In this document: piece after piece, positions 1-6,959 of the stretch
Position numbering within the stretch: the stretch's first letter is position 1
Layout: every line of letters begins with the position of its first letter
Source: Pseudomonadota bacterium
Lineage (GTDB): Bacteria; Pseudomonadota; Alphaproteobacteria; Rhizobiales; Beijerinckiaceae
Length of the DNA: 10,766 nucleotides
Reading direction: 5' to 3'
Assembly: GCA_028876585.1 (NCBI GenBank)
Contig: JAGWRL010000252.1
Coordinates: 1-10,766 of the forward strand
Program-made: the position numbers and the translations under genes
The notes under the pieces: model-generated
What the model saw: only the letters and a program-made list of their open reading frames with translations
Told to the model about the DNA's origin: nothing
The model's database searches: none

Positions 1-311
1 CCCCCATCGGCCGGCTCGGCGACGTCGCGGTGCTGCTGGCGGGCGACGCGGCCGGCCTCGTCAATCCGATCACCGGCGCGGGGATTCCCGCCGCCGTCGT
101 CTCCGGCGCGCTCGCCGGCGCCGCCGCCGCCGCGCTGGTCGCCGGCGACCTCGGCGCGGCCGAGGCCTATGCCGAGGAGCTTGAAGACCAGTTCGGCGCG
201 TCGTTGCGCCGCGCTTCGCGCCGACGCGCGGCGATGCTGGCCGCCGCGCCGCCGACGCCGGCCGATCTGCGCGCGAGTTGGATCGCCTTTCCCGAATATT
301 GGGCCGCCTGA
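1..311 (+). CDS. lipT: FAD-dependent oxidoreductase, LipT type (3' end only)
   Basis: This is the C-terminal end of a gene that begins before the window. The open frame runs through base 3 with no start needed and stops at TGA 309-311. The visible sequence includes LLAGDAAGLVNPITGAGI, the GD motif that binds the FAD ribityl and phosphate in geranylgeranyl-reductase and p-hydroxybenzoate-hydroxylase-like flavoproteins. It is followed by the usual small-residue helix (SGALAGAAAAAL) and a charged C-terminal helix. In sHdr clusters a flavoprotein of this family, LipT, is encoded with the LipS radical SAM enzymes and has been proposed to supply their electrons. The role here rests on that context: it lies 12 bases upstream of the radical SAM gene. 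The N-terminal dinucleotide-binding motif lies outside the window, so another member of the flavoprotein family cannot be excluded. Confidence 0.72.
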   Translation, partial: PIGRLGDVAVLLAGDAAGLVNPITGAGIPAAVVSGALAGAAAAALVAGDLGAAEAYAEELEDQFGASLRRASRRRAAMLAAAPPTPADLRASWIAFPEYWAA

Positions 312-315
312 GGAG
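311..315 (+). promoter_or_regulatory. Ribosome binding site for the GTG-initiated radical SAM gene
   Basis: AGGAG lies 8 bases before GTG 324 and shares its first base with the preceding stop codon. It supports the GTG over later in-frame ATG codons such as residue 23. Confidence 0.6.
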
Positions 316-323
316 TTCGCGCC

Positions 324-1574
324 GTGACCTGTCTGAAGCCCGAATCGCGCCTGACCCGCTCCGACGGTTCGTTCAACGCGCTGGCGGACATGAGCCCACG
401 CGCGCCGGCGGCGACCCCCGCCGACCGCCGCAACGGCGCGCCCGTGCGCGCCGCCAATCTCCCGGCGCAGGGCGTCTATCTCCCAAACAACAATTTCCAG
501 ACGCCGCACATGCGTTCGCCCGATTATGTGCAGCTTTCCACGGCCGCCGCGATCACGCTCGGCCTGATGCCCGGCAAGATGCATCGCTGCGGCTGCACCC
601 GCTGTCTCAACCTGCTGCTGACCTATCCCGAGGGCTGCCGCGCCAATTGCGCCTATTGCGGCCTCGCCCGCCATCGCGAGGCCGAGCGCGATTACGCCGA
701 CCGCAATTTCATCCGCGTCGACTGGCCCGCCGTGCCGATGCAACAGGTGATCGACATCGTCGCCGCCGCCGGCGATCAGACGCCGTTTCACCGCATGTGC
801 ATCTCGATGATCACCCACCCGCGCTCCGACGCCGACACGGTCAGCGTATTGAAAGCCTGGACCGCGCGCATCGACCCCGCTGCGCTGCCGGTGTCGATCC
901 TCTCCAACCCGACGACGATGACCCGGGCCGACGTGCAGCGGTTGAAAGACCTGGGCGCCGACATTTTCACCGTCGCGCTCGACGCGGCGACCCCGTTCCT
1001 GTTCGATCGCGTGCGCGGCAAGGGCGTGCAATCGCCGCACGCCTGGGACAAATACTGGGAGATCCTGCTCGATGCGCGCGACATTTTCGGGCCGCAGAAA
1101 TTCGGCGCCCATATCATCGTCGGCATGGGCGAGACCGAGCATGAAGTCCTGACGCTGGTGCAGCGGCTGGTCGATCTCGGCGGCCATAGTCACATGTTCT
1201 GTTTCTTCCCCGAGCGTGGTTCGTTGATGGACCATTTGCCGGCGACGCCGCGCGACCAGTGGCGGCGGGTGCAGCTCGCGCGTTATCTCATCGATTATCG
1301 CGGCGTGCGGATCGAGCAGATGAAGTTCGACGAGCAGGGCCGCGTCGCCGATTTCGGCCTGCCCGGCGGCGAGCGCGACGACATCATCGCGCAGGGCGTC
1401 GCGTTCCGCACTTCCGGCTGCCCCGGCAAATTCGCCGACGACGTCTCCGCCTGCGACCGGCCCTATGGCGATTCGCCGCCCTCCAACATCGCCAGCTTCC
1501 CGTTCGCGCCCGACAAGGCCGACATCCGCGCCATTCGCGGCCAGCTCGGGTTGCCCCGGCGGCCGGCGTCATGA
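324..1574 (+). CDS. Radical SAM lipoyl synthase component (LipS1/LipS2 type)
   Basis: This 416-residue radical SAM protein has the CX3CX2C motif at C105, C109 and C112 (CRANCAYC), which binds the SAM-coordinating 4Fe-4S cluster. A second cysteine group directly before it (C89, C91, C94; RCGCTRC) and C-terminal cysteines C366 (RTSGCPGK) and C377 could hold an auxiliary cluster, as expected for an enzyme that sacrifices cluster sulfur. GMGETE near residue 267 resembles the core SAM-binding strand of the fold. LipS1 and LipS2 together insert the two sulfurs into protein-bound octanoyl chains and replace LipA in sHdr bacteria and some archaea. The gene sits between a LipT-like flavoprotein and a lipoate ligase, which supports this job. 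I lean to LipS1 but cannot separate S1 from S2 by eye; only one of the pair is in the window. The 3' end overlaps the ligase start by 4 bases. Confidence 0.8.
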   Translation: MTCLKPESRLTRSDGSFNALADMSPRAPAATPADRRNGAPVRAANLPAQGVYLPNNNFQTPHMRSPDYVQLSTAAAITLGLMPGKMHRCGCTRCLNLLLTYPEGCRANCAYCGLARHREAERDYADRNFIRVDWPAVPMQQVIDIVAAAGDQTPFHRMCISMITHPRSDADTVSVLKAWTARIDPAALPVSILSNPTTMTRADVQRLKDLGADIFTVALDAATPFLFDRVRGKGVQSPHAWDKYWEILLDARDIFGPQKFGAHIIVGMGETEHEVLTLVQRLVDLGGHSHMFCFFPERGSLMDHLPATPRDQWRRVQLARYLIDYRGVRIEQMKFDEQGRVADFGLPGGERDDIIAQGVAFRTSGCPGKFADDVSACDRPYGDSPPSNIASFPFAPDKADIRAIRGQLGLPRRPAS

Positions 1575-2638
1575 GCGCCCCGTTCCGCGTCATCGACACC
1601 GGCGTGCGCGAAGGCCGCGCCAACATCGCCTTCGACGCGGCGCTGATCGAGGCGCACAAGGCCGGCGCGGTTCCCGACACGATCCGCTTCCTGCAATTCC
1701 GGCCGACGGCTTTGGTTGGCCGGCATCAGGCGCTGGCGCAGGAGATTCATCTCGATTGGTGCGCCGCCAACGGCGTCGGCCTCGCCCGCCGCGTCACCGG
1801 CGGGGGCGCGCTCTACATGGACGAGGGGCAATTCGGCTTCGAACTCGCGTTCCACCGCAAGACGCTGGGCATTTCGGCGCTTGGCGATCTCGCCCGCGCG
1901 ATCTGCGAGGCGGCGGCGGCCGGCCTGCAAAGCCTCGGCGTCGCCGCGCGCTACCGCCCGCGCAACGACATCGAGGTCGACGGCCGCAAGATCAGCGGCA
2001 CCGGCGGCTTCTTCGACGGCGACACGCTGTTTTATCAAGGCACGTTGCTGGTGGATATGGATGTCGAGCGGATGCAGGCCGCGCTCAATACGCCGGCCTC
2101 GAAACTCGCCAAGCGCGGCCTGGAGTCCGGCCAGGCCCGCATCGTCACCTTGCGCGAACTCGCCCCCGAAGCCGCGCGCGACCCCGCCCGCGTCAAAGCC
2201 GCGTTGCTGCAAGGCTTCGCCAACCAACTCGGCATCGACCCGCGCCCCGGCGCGATCACGGCCCACGAGGAGGCGTTGGCGCAAAAGTTCTACGACGAGG
2301 AGATCGGCACGGAAGCCTTCCTGCGCGAGATCGACGCGCCCGCCGCGCTCGCCGGCGTCGCCTGCGGCAAGGTGCAAAGCCCCGGCGGCGAAATCAGCGC
2401 CTATCTCAGATTTGAAGGCCCGCGCGCCAACCTGGTGCGCGAGGCGCTGGTCACCGGCGATTTCTTCGTCACGCCGCCGCGCGTGATCCTCGATCTGGAA
2501 GCGTCGTTGCGCGGCGTCGAACGCGCCGCCCTGGGCGAGGCGACGCTCGCCTTCTTCGCCCGCGCGACGCCGGGTATTCTCAGCGCGCGGCCGGAGGATT
2601 TCGCCGCCGCGCTGCAAGCGGCCGCGCGGGCGCCATGA
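1571..2638 (+). CDS. slpl(AB): Lipoate/octanoate-protein ligase, sLpl(AB) type
   Basis: This 355-residue protein belongs to the lipoate-protein ligase family. It would activate lipoate or octanoate with ATP and attach it to the lysine of LbpA. RRVTGGGALYMD at residues 73-84 matches the family signature RRxxGGGxVxHD, and RKISGTGG places the substrate- and adenylate-binding lysine at K140. The C-terminal third (about residues 250-350, including a GKVQSPGGEISA stretch) looks like the accessory LplB-type domain fused to the catalytic domain, which fits the AB name. The ATG at 1571 is chosen because it gives the ATGA overlap with the upstream stop and a full family-type N-terminus. The frame stays open upstream to 1259, but that part is a shadow of the radical SAM gene. 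Dedicated sLpl(AB) ligases specific for LbpA are known from sHdr clusters; specificity here is inferred from context. Confidence 0.88.
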   Translation: MSAPFRVIDTGVREGRANIAFDAALIEAHKAGAVPDTIRFLQFRPTALVGRHQALAQEIHLDWCAANGVGLARRVTGGGALYMDEGQFGFELAFHRKTLGISALGDLARAICEAAAAGLQSLGVAARYRPRNDIEVDGRKISGTGGFFDGDTLFYQGTLLVDMDVERMQAALNTPASKLAKRGLESGQARIVTLRELAPEAARDPARVKAALLQGFANQLGIDPRPGAITAHEEALAQKFYDEEIGTEAFLREIDAPAALAGVACGKVQSPGGEISAYLRFEGPRANLVREALVTGDFFVTPPRVILDLEASLRGVERAALGEATLAFFARATPGILSARPEDFAAALQAAARAP

Positions 2639-3327
2639 AACGGCTGACCGTCATTCAACACACTTCGGCCGAATATCTGGGCTATCTCGAAGACCATTTC
2701 GAACTGCGCGGCGTCGGCTTCCGCTATGTGCGTCCGTTCACGGAAGGCAGCGAAATTCCCGACCCGCGTCAGTTGGAGGACGGCTTGGTGCTGCTCGGCG
2801 GCGGCCCTTGGGGCGCGGCGGGCGGGCGCGACGCGCCGAGCTTGCGCCAGGAAGTCGCCATCACCCGCTACGCGCTCGACGCCGGCCTGCCGATCCTCGC
2901 CATTGGCCTGGGCGCGCAAATCCTCAGCCTCGCCGCCGGCGGCGCCGTCGAGCCCGCGCCGCTGACCTTCGAGATCGGCGAATCGCTGCGCGTCGATCCA
3001 CAGGCGCTCGAGGGTTGGTTGCCCGAGCGCGCGCCGCGCGTCGTCTACATGCGCGATTGGCCGGCGCCGCCGGAATACGCCCGCGTGCTGGCGCGCGACG
3101 AACGCGGCCGAACAGCCGTGTTTCAGATCGGCGGCCGCGCGCTCGGCTTCGTTGCTCATCCCGCCTTCAAGGCGGCGATGGCGGAAGATCTGGTGATGGA
3201 ATTCGAGGAAACGCCCAACGATCCCGGCCCGACGCTTGAACGTTTGCGGGCGATGCGGCGCGAGATTCAGGACGCCCTGAGCCCAACCGTGGTCGGCGTG
3301 GTGAAGACGCTCGGCCTGATGGATTGA
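2635..3327 (+). CDS. Class I glutamine amidotransferase-fold protein lacking the catalytic cysteine
   Basis: This 230-residue protein looks like a stand-alone class I glutamine amidotransferase domain. It has the oxyanion-loop-like strand LVLLGGGPWG (residues 51-60), the nucleophile-elbow region LPILAIGLGAQ (85-95) and a C-terminal HP motif (AHPAFK, H175). In active enzymes the elbow reads G-I/V-C-x-G and the His is followed by Pro-Glu. Here the nucleophile position is Gly91 (GGC at 2905-2907) and the Glu position is Ala177, so glutaminase activity is not expected. GATase-like genes accompany lipoate-assembly genes in other sHdr clusters, but their role is not known to me. The start overlaps the ligase stop as ATGA, with no separate ribosome site needed. 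It could be a scaffold or ligand-binding partner of the LipS or Lpl proteins; this is inference. Confidence 0.8.
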   Translation: MKRLTVIQHTSAEYLGYLEDHFELRGVGFRYVRPFTEGSEIPDPRQLEDGLVLLGGGPWGAAGGRDAPSLRQEVAITRYALDAGLPILAIGLGAQILSLAAGGAVEPAPLTFEIGESLRVDPQALEGWLPERAPRVVYMRDWPAPPEYARVLARDERGRTAVFQIGGRALGFVAHPAFKAAMAEDLVMEFEETPNDPGPTLERLRAMRREIQDALSPTVVGVVKTLGLMD

Positions 3328-3406
3328 ACGCGTGTAAGCCGCTAAAAATAAGGGCTTGCGTTTTTATCAGACTTACCTAATATACGATCCAAAGGGAGGC
3401 GCGGGC
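3328..3406 (+). promoter_or_regulatory. Intergenic promoter region upstream of the oxidation block
   Basis: This is the only substantial non-coding gap among the genes, and it is clearly AT-richer than its neighbours. TTGCGT (3356-3361) and TAATAT (3378-3383) are 16 bases apart and could be -35 and -10 elements. A dyad, TAAAAA 3343-3348 with TTTTTA 3361-3366, overlaps the candidate -35. Shorter arms AAGCC 3336-3340 and GGCTT 3353-3357 could form a weak hairpin followed by five T residues, so a terminator-like or attenuator role for the upstream block is an alternative. The downstream ArsR-type repressor makes an operator here plausible. All assignments are by eye. Confidence 0.5.
3394..3399 (+). 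promoter_or_regulatory. Ribosome binding site deciding the dsrE start
   Basis: GGGAGG ends 7 bases before ATG 3407. It selects that start over the in-frame TTG at 3356, which would place the coding region over the promoter-like sequence. Confidence 0.7.
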
Positions 3407-3784
3407 ATGGCGAAGAAGCTCGTGATTGTATTGATGAACACCGATCCGCGCCACGGCGAGGAACTGGGCGCGCCGTTCTTTCAGGCCAGCGTCGCCGCGG
3501 CGATGGATTATGAGGTCGAGGTGATCTGCACCGCGACTTCTGGGGCGCTGATGAAAAAGGGCGTGGCGGAAAAGTTGTTCGTCAAGCCAGGCTCGCCCAA
3601 GAGCGTCTATTCCTTCATTCAGGACGCGCACGAGGCCGGCGCCAAGTTCCTTTGCTGCTCGCCCAATCTCGACCTGTTCGACATGACCAAGGACGACCTG
3701 ATCCCCGAGTGTTCAGGCATCGTCGGCGGCGCCTATCTCATCGAAGAGGTGATGGAAGGCGACTGCAAAGTGCTGACCTATTGA
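3407..3784 (+). CDS. dsrE3C: DsrE-family sulfurtransferase, DsrE3C type
   Basis: This is a 125-residue cytoplasmic DsrE/DsrF-like protein. The N-terminus KKLVIVLMNTDP is the first strand and turn of the fold, and FLCCSPNLDLF carries adjacent cysteines C83 and C84 at the site where DsrE3C proteins of Hyphomicrobium carry their sulfur-binding cysteines. C102 (PECSG) and C120 are further along. DsrE3C proteins pass sulfane sulfur within a relay that feeds the sHdr complex, usually together with TusA and a rhodanese. It is the first gene of the oxidation block, with its own strong ribosome site, and its stop is only 2 bases from the sHdrC1 start. No tusA lies beside it, which differs from the Hyphomicrobium layout. 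The subtype call rests on the CC pair and context; the family call is firm. Confidence 0.87.
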   Translation: MAKKLVIVLMNTDPRHGEELGAPFFQASVAAAMDYEVEVICTATSGALMKKGVAEKLFVKPGSPKSVYSFIQDAHEAGAKFLCCSPNLDLFDMTKDDLIPECSGIVGGAYLIEEVMEGDCKVLTY

Positions 3785-3786
3785 CC

Positions 3787-4536
3787 ATGGACCCCGGCCA
3801 CGCCTCGCGCGTTCAGAACTTCATCGGCGACCCCTTCTCCGAGACGCCGGCCGTTCCGCGCGAAAAGATGGAGGCGATCTTCAAGGACATCCAGTCCGAT
3901 CTTCGCTTCGATCACGAGCTGAACGGCTGCCTCAACTGCGGCATCTGCACGGCGACCTGTCCCGCCGCGCATTACTATGATTTCTCGCCGCGCGAGATCG
4001 TCCAACTGCTGTGGACGGAGAACCTCGACGGCGTCTACGACGCGATGCAGGAAAAGATCTGGTCGTGCGCGCAATGCTACACCTGCGCCGCGCGCTGCCC
4101 GTTCGGCAATTCGCCGGGCGGCCTCGTGATGATCATGCGCGAGACCGCGATCAAACATGGGCTCGAGTCGGCCAAGAACGTGCTGCGCCCGTTCAGCCGC
4201 GTCATGCTGAAATTGATCTCGACCGGCAACCAACTTTCCCCCGATATGATCAACAAGGATCATTTCGCCGATTGGGGTCCCAACATCTCCAAGGTGCAGG
4301 CGCCGCTAAAGTTGCTGCGCAAGGCGATCCCGATGCCGACGCTCAACACCACCGAGACGGCGTGGGAGGTCAACCTGAAAACCTCGGTCGAACTTTACAC
4401 GATCTGGGAAATGACCGGCGTGCTCGACCAACTCGAAACCGTCGACGAAAACCTGTTCGACGTCATTACTGACATCATGGACGAAAAGCGCCAGGACCTC
4501 GAAGACTGGCGCGAGGAACAAGAAGACGCGGACTGA
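3787..4536 (+). CDS. shdrC1: sHdrC1, two-cluster iron-sulfur subunit
   Basis: This 249-residue HdrC-like ferredoxin-type subunit of the sHdr complex has two 4Fe-4S motifs. The first is CLNCGICTATCP (C48, C51, C54, C58) and the second CAQCYTCAARCP (C94, C97, C100, C104). It would move electrons between the HdrB subunit and the flavoprotein sHdrA. The C-terminal tail is long and acidic (ending DWREEQEDAD). ATG 3787 is chosen because it follows the dsrE stop by 2 bases and gives a family-length protein. The frame is open back to 3652, but that part overlaps dsrE. There is no clear Shine-Dalgarno sequence, so translation is probably coupled to dsrE. There are no membrane segments, unlike HdrE-linked or DsrK-type systems, consistent with a soluble complex. 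Confidence 0.92.
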   Translation: MDPGHASRVQNFIGDPFSETPAVPREKMEAIFKDIQSDLRFDHELNGCLNCGICTATCPAAHYYDFSPREIVQLLWTENLDGVYDAMQEKIWSCAQCYTCAARCPFGNSPGGLVMIMRETAIKHGLESAKNVLRPFSRVMLKLISTGNQLSPDMINKDHFADWGPNISKVQAPLKLLRKAIPMPTLNTTETAWEVNLKTSVELYTIWEMTGVLDQLETVDENLFDVITDIMDEKRQDLEDWREEQEDAD

Positions 4537-4545
4537 TAACACTTT

Positions 4546-4551
4546 AGGAGG
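4546..4551 (+). promoter_or_regulatory. Consensus ribosome binding site of shdrB1
   Basis: AGGAGG, a full consensus Shine-Dalgarno sequence, sits 7 bases before ATG 4559 and is the best site in the oxidation block. shdrB1 therefore looks independently initiated rather than coupled to shdrC1. Confidence 0.75.
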
Positions 4552-4558
4552 AGCGCCC

Positions 4559-5908
4559 ATGCAAACCAACTGCGGCGAGCGTCTGACCGGCCACGGCGCG
4601 GAATGGCGCGATTCCCAACTGTCGCCCGACGACGCGCGGACCGCGACCGCCTGGGTCGAGCAGCGCATCGACAAACGCTCGATGCTGACCAACAAGGATC
4701 GCGTCGAGGACGTGCGCGACGCCATGTGGCAGCTCGAAAAGGACGGCGAGATCGTCGTGCACCGCATCCGCGACGAGCATGAGCCGATCACGGTCAAGAC
4801 GCTGTATGGTTGGGACAAGCGCATCCCGACGACGCAGCTTTGGCATCACAAATCCTGCGGCCAGTGCGGCAACATCCCCGGCTATCCAGCCTCGCTGTTG
4901 TGGATGATGAACCAACTCGGCAAGACCTATCTCGACGAGACCGATCAGACCTCCTGCACCGCTTGGAATTACCACGGCTCCGGAATCGGCAACCTCGAAA
5001 GCCTCGCCGCCGTGTTCCTGCGCAATTTCCATCAGGCCTATGTCTCGGCGAAAGCCGAGGGGCTGCCGGAGGGCTATTATTACCCACTGGTCCATTGCGG
5101 CACCTCGTTCGGCAACTACAAAGAGGTGCGCGGTTATCTCATCCACTCCGCGCAATTGCGCGAGCGCGTGAAGAAAATCCTCGGCAAGCTCGGCCGCCTC
5201 GTCGACGGCAAGCTGCTGATCCCCGAGGAGGTCGTGCATTATTCCGAGTGGGTGCACGTGATGCGGCATGAGATCGCCAAGCGGCGCGTGATCGACGTCT
5301 CCAACATCCGCGCCACGGTGCATCCCGCCTGCCACGTTTATAAGATGGTGCCGCAGGATGCGATCTACGAAGACGGCATTCTCGAAGGCAACCGCGTCGC
5401 CGTCTCCACCGGCGTGATGATGGCCCTGGGAACGCAGGTGATCGATTATTCCACCTGGTATGATTGCTGCGGTTTCGGTTTCCGCCACATCATCTCGGAA
5501 CGCGAGTTCACCCGCTCGTTCGCGATCGACCGCAAGTTGAAGGTGATGCAGGACGAGGCGAAGTCAGACGTCGTCATCGGCCACGACACTGGCTGCATCA
5601 CCACGTTGGACAAGAGCCAATGGATTGGCAAATCCGCCGGCAAGGACGTCGATCTCCCCGTTCTCGCCGATATCCAGTTCGCCGCGCTTGCCTGCGGCGC
5701 GCATCCCTATCGCATCGTGCAATCGCATTGGCACGCCTCCTCAACCGAGAAGCTGATGGAGAAGGTCGGCATCGACTGGCAAGCCAAGAAGGCCGAGTTC
5801 GAGGATTATTTGAAGGAAGTCCAGGCGGGCCGGCAGGACAACCTCTACGATCCGCGCCGCCGCATCACCTCCGGTCCTGGCTATCAAAAGATCGAGGCGC
5901 GCCCATGA
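4559..5908 (+). CDS. shdrB1: sHdrB1, CCG-domain subunit with reduced cysteine motifs
   Basis: This 449-residue HdrB-like subunit is expected to belong to the catalytic part of the complex that handles the sulfur on lipoyl-LbpA. The C-terminal CCG domain has C258 (VHPACHVYK), the C303-C304 doublet (YDCCGFGF) and C346. In the canonical CxxC that ends a CCG motif, the first cysteine is replaced by Asp343 (GHDTGC). The N-terminal half has only scattered cysteines: C100 and C103 (KSCGQC), C133, and C180 (VHCGTSFGNY), with no doublet. The N-terminal module may thus bind a different cluster or none. Departure from archetypal HdrB is, as I recall, typical of sHdrB1 proteins, so this is probably not decay. 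The gene has its own strong ribosome site and ends in a 4-base ATGA overlap with shdrA. Confidence 0.92.
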   Translation: MQTNCGERLTGHGAEWRDSQLSPDDARTATAWVEQRIDKRSMLTNKDRVEDVRDAMWQLEKDGEIVVHRIRDEHEPITVKTLYGWDKRIPTTQLWHHKSCGQCGNIPGYPASLLWMMNQLGKTYLDETDQTSCTAWNYHGSGIGNLESLAAVFLRNFHQAYVSAKAEGLPEGYYYPLVHCGTSFGNYKEVRGYLIHSAQLRERVKKILGKLGRLVDGKLLIPEEVVHYSEWVHVMRHEIAKRRVIDVSNIRATVHPACHVYKMVPQDAIYEDGILEGNRVAVSTGVMMALGTQVIDYSTWYDCCGFGFRHIISEREFTRSFAIDRKLKVMQDEAKSDVVIGHDTGCITTLDKSQWIGKSAGKDVDLPVLADIQFAALACGAHPYRIVQSHWHASSTEKLMEKVGIDWQAKKAEFEDYLKEVQAGRQDNLYDPRRRITSGPGYQKIEARP

Positions 5909-6954
5909 AGCCGATTCTCATTGTTGGCGCCGGCCCCGCCGGCCTCGCCGCCGCGCATGCGTTGGCGAGCGTCGGCCGGCCGGTCACTTTGGTTGAGAAG
6001 CGCGACACGCTCGGCGGCGCGCCGATCTTCTCCGGTTACGCCAAGTTGGTGCCTTCAGGCGAATGGGCCAAGGACGCCATCGGCTCGATGGTTGCACGCG
6101 TGCAAAACAACGCCAACGTGACCATCAAGACGGGCGCGACCGTCAGGCGATTTACCGGCCAACCCGGCGCGTTCGCGACCGAACTCTCCAACGGCGAGAA
6201 GCTCGACGCCGAAGCGGCGATTCTCGCCACCGGCTTCACCCATTTCGACTCCATCAACAAACCGGAATGGGGCTTCGGCACCTACCCCGACGTCGTCACC
6301 ACGACACAGGTCGAACAGATGATCTCGTCCGGCAAGGGCGTGCGCCGCCCTTCCAACGGCGAGAAACCCAAGCGCGTCGCCATTCTGTTGTGCGTCGGCT
6401 CGCGGGATCGTCAAATCGGGCGCGAATGGTGTTCGAAAATCTGCTGTTCGGTGTCCGCCAACATGGCGATGGAGATCCGCGAGGAACTGCCGGATTGCCA
6501 CGTCTATATCTATTATATGGACATCCGCACCTTTGGCCTGCTGGAGACCAGCTATTATTGGCGCAGCCAGGAGGAGTTCAAGGTCAAGTACATCAAAGCG
6601 CGCATCGCCGAGGTGACGTCCAACGGCTCGCAACTGATCGTCAAGGGCGAGGACACGCTGGTCAAGCGACCGATCACGATACCGTTCGACATGGTTGTTC
6701 ACGCCATCGGCATGGACCCCAATGTCGACAACATGACGTTGTCGGCGGTGTTTGACGTCAAGTTGGAGAAGCACGGCTATATCGGCCGGTTGAACACCTA
6801 TGGCGTGATGGGCGCGACCAGCCGTCCCGGCGTCTATGTCGCCGGCGCCGCCTCCGGCCCGGAAACGATCGACGATTCGATCGCGCAAGGCCATGCCGCC
6901 GCCATGTCCGCGCTCGCCGGCCTCAGTGCGCCCGCGCTTGCGGCGGCGGAGTAG
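5905..6954 (+). CDS. shdrA: sHdrA, FAD- and Fe-S-containing electron-transfer subunit
   Basis: This 349-residue flavoprotein is the size of bacterial sHdrA and much shorter than methanogen HdrA. The FAD ADP-binding motif GAGPAG is at residues 8-13, followed by the acidic end of the second strand (VEKRDTLGG). LLCVGSRDRQIGREWCSKIC then C181 supplies C163, C176, C180 and C181, the 4Fe-4S ligand region characteristic of HdrA. The C-terminus (PGVYVAGAASGPETIDDSI) is the second FAD-contacting motif. In the complex it accepts electrons from the Fe-S subunits and may pass them to a pyridine nucleotide or another acceptor. The start overlaps the shdrB1 stop as ATGA; the frame is open upstream to 5464, but that is a shadow of shdrB1. 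Confidence 0.93.
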   Translation: MKPILIVGAGPAGLAAAHALASVGRPVTLVEKRDTLGGAPIFSGYAKLVPSGEWAKDAIGSMVARVQNNANVTIKTGATVRRFTGQPGAFATELSNGEKLDAEAAILATGFTHFDSINKPEWGFGTYPDVVTTTQVEQMISSGKGVRRPSNGEKPKRVAILLCVGSRDRQIGREWCSKICCSVSANMAMEIREELPDCHVYIYYMDIRTFGLLETSYYWRSQEEFKVKYIKARIAEVTSNGSQLIVKGEDTLVKRPITIPFDMVVHAIGMDPNVDNMTLSAVFDVKLEKHGYIGRLNTYGVMGATSRPGVYVAGAASGPETIDDSIAQGHAAAMSALAGLSAPALAAAE

Positions 6955-6959
6955 CAGCT

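Noticed and set aside
1259..1570. Possible N-terminal extension of the ligase upstream of ATG 1571
   Set aside because: The extra 104 residues are Arg/Ala-rich shadow of the radical SAM gene; the ATGA overlap and family length support 1571.
1463..2617. Long minus-strand open frame (384 codons) opposite the ligase gene
   Set aside because: It has low-complexity Ala/Arg/Gly/Glu composition, no recognisable motif, and lies fully antisense to a gene with clear lipoate-ligase signatures; GC-rich DNA produces such frames.
3356..3406. Possible TTG start adding 17 residues to DsrE3C
   Set aside because: There is no ribosome site before it, it overlaps the promoter-like sequence, and ATG 3407 has a strong GGGAGG at the right distance.
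4544..5488. Minus-strand open frame (314 codons) opposite shdrB1
   Set aside because: It is antisense to shdrB1 with its CCG motif and consensus ribosome site; the translation shows no family features.
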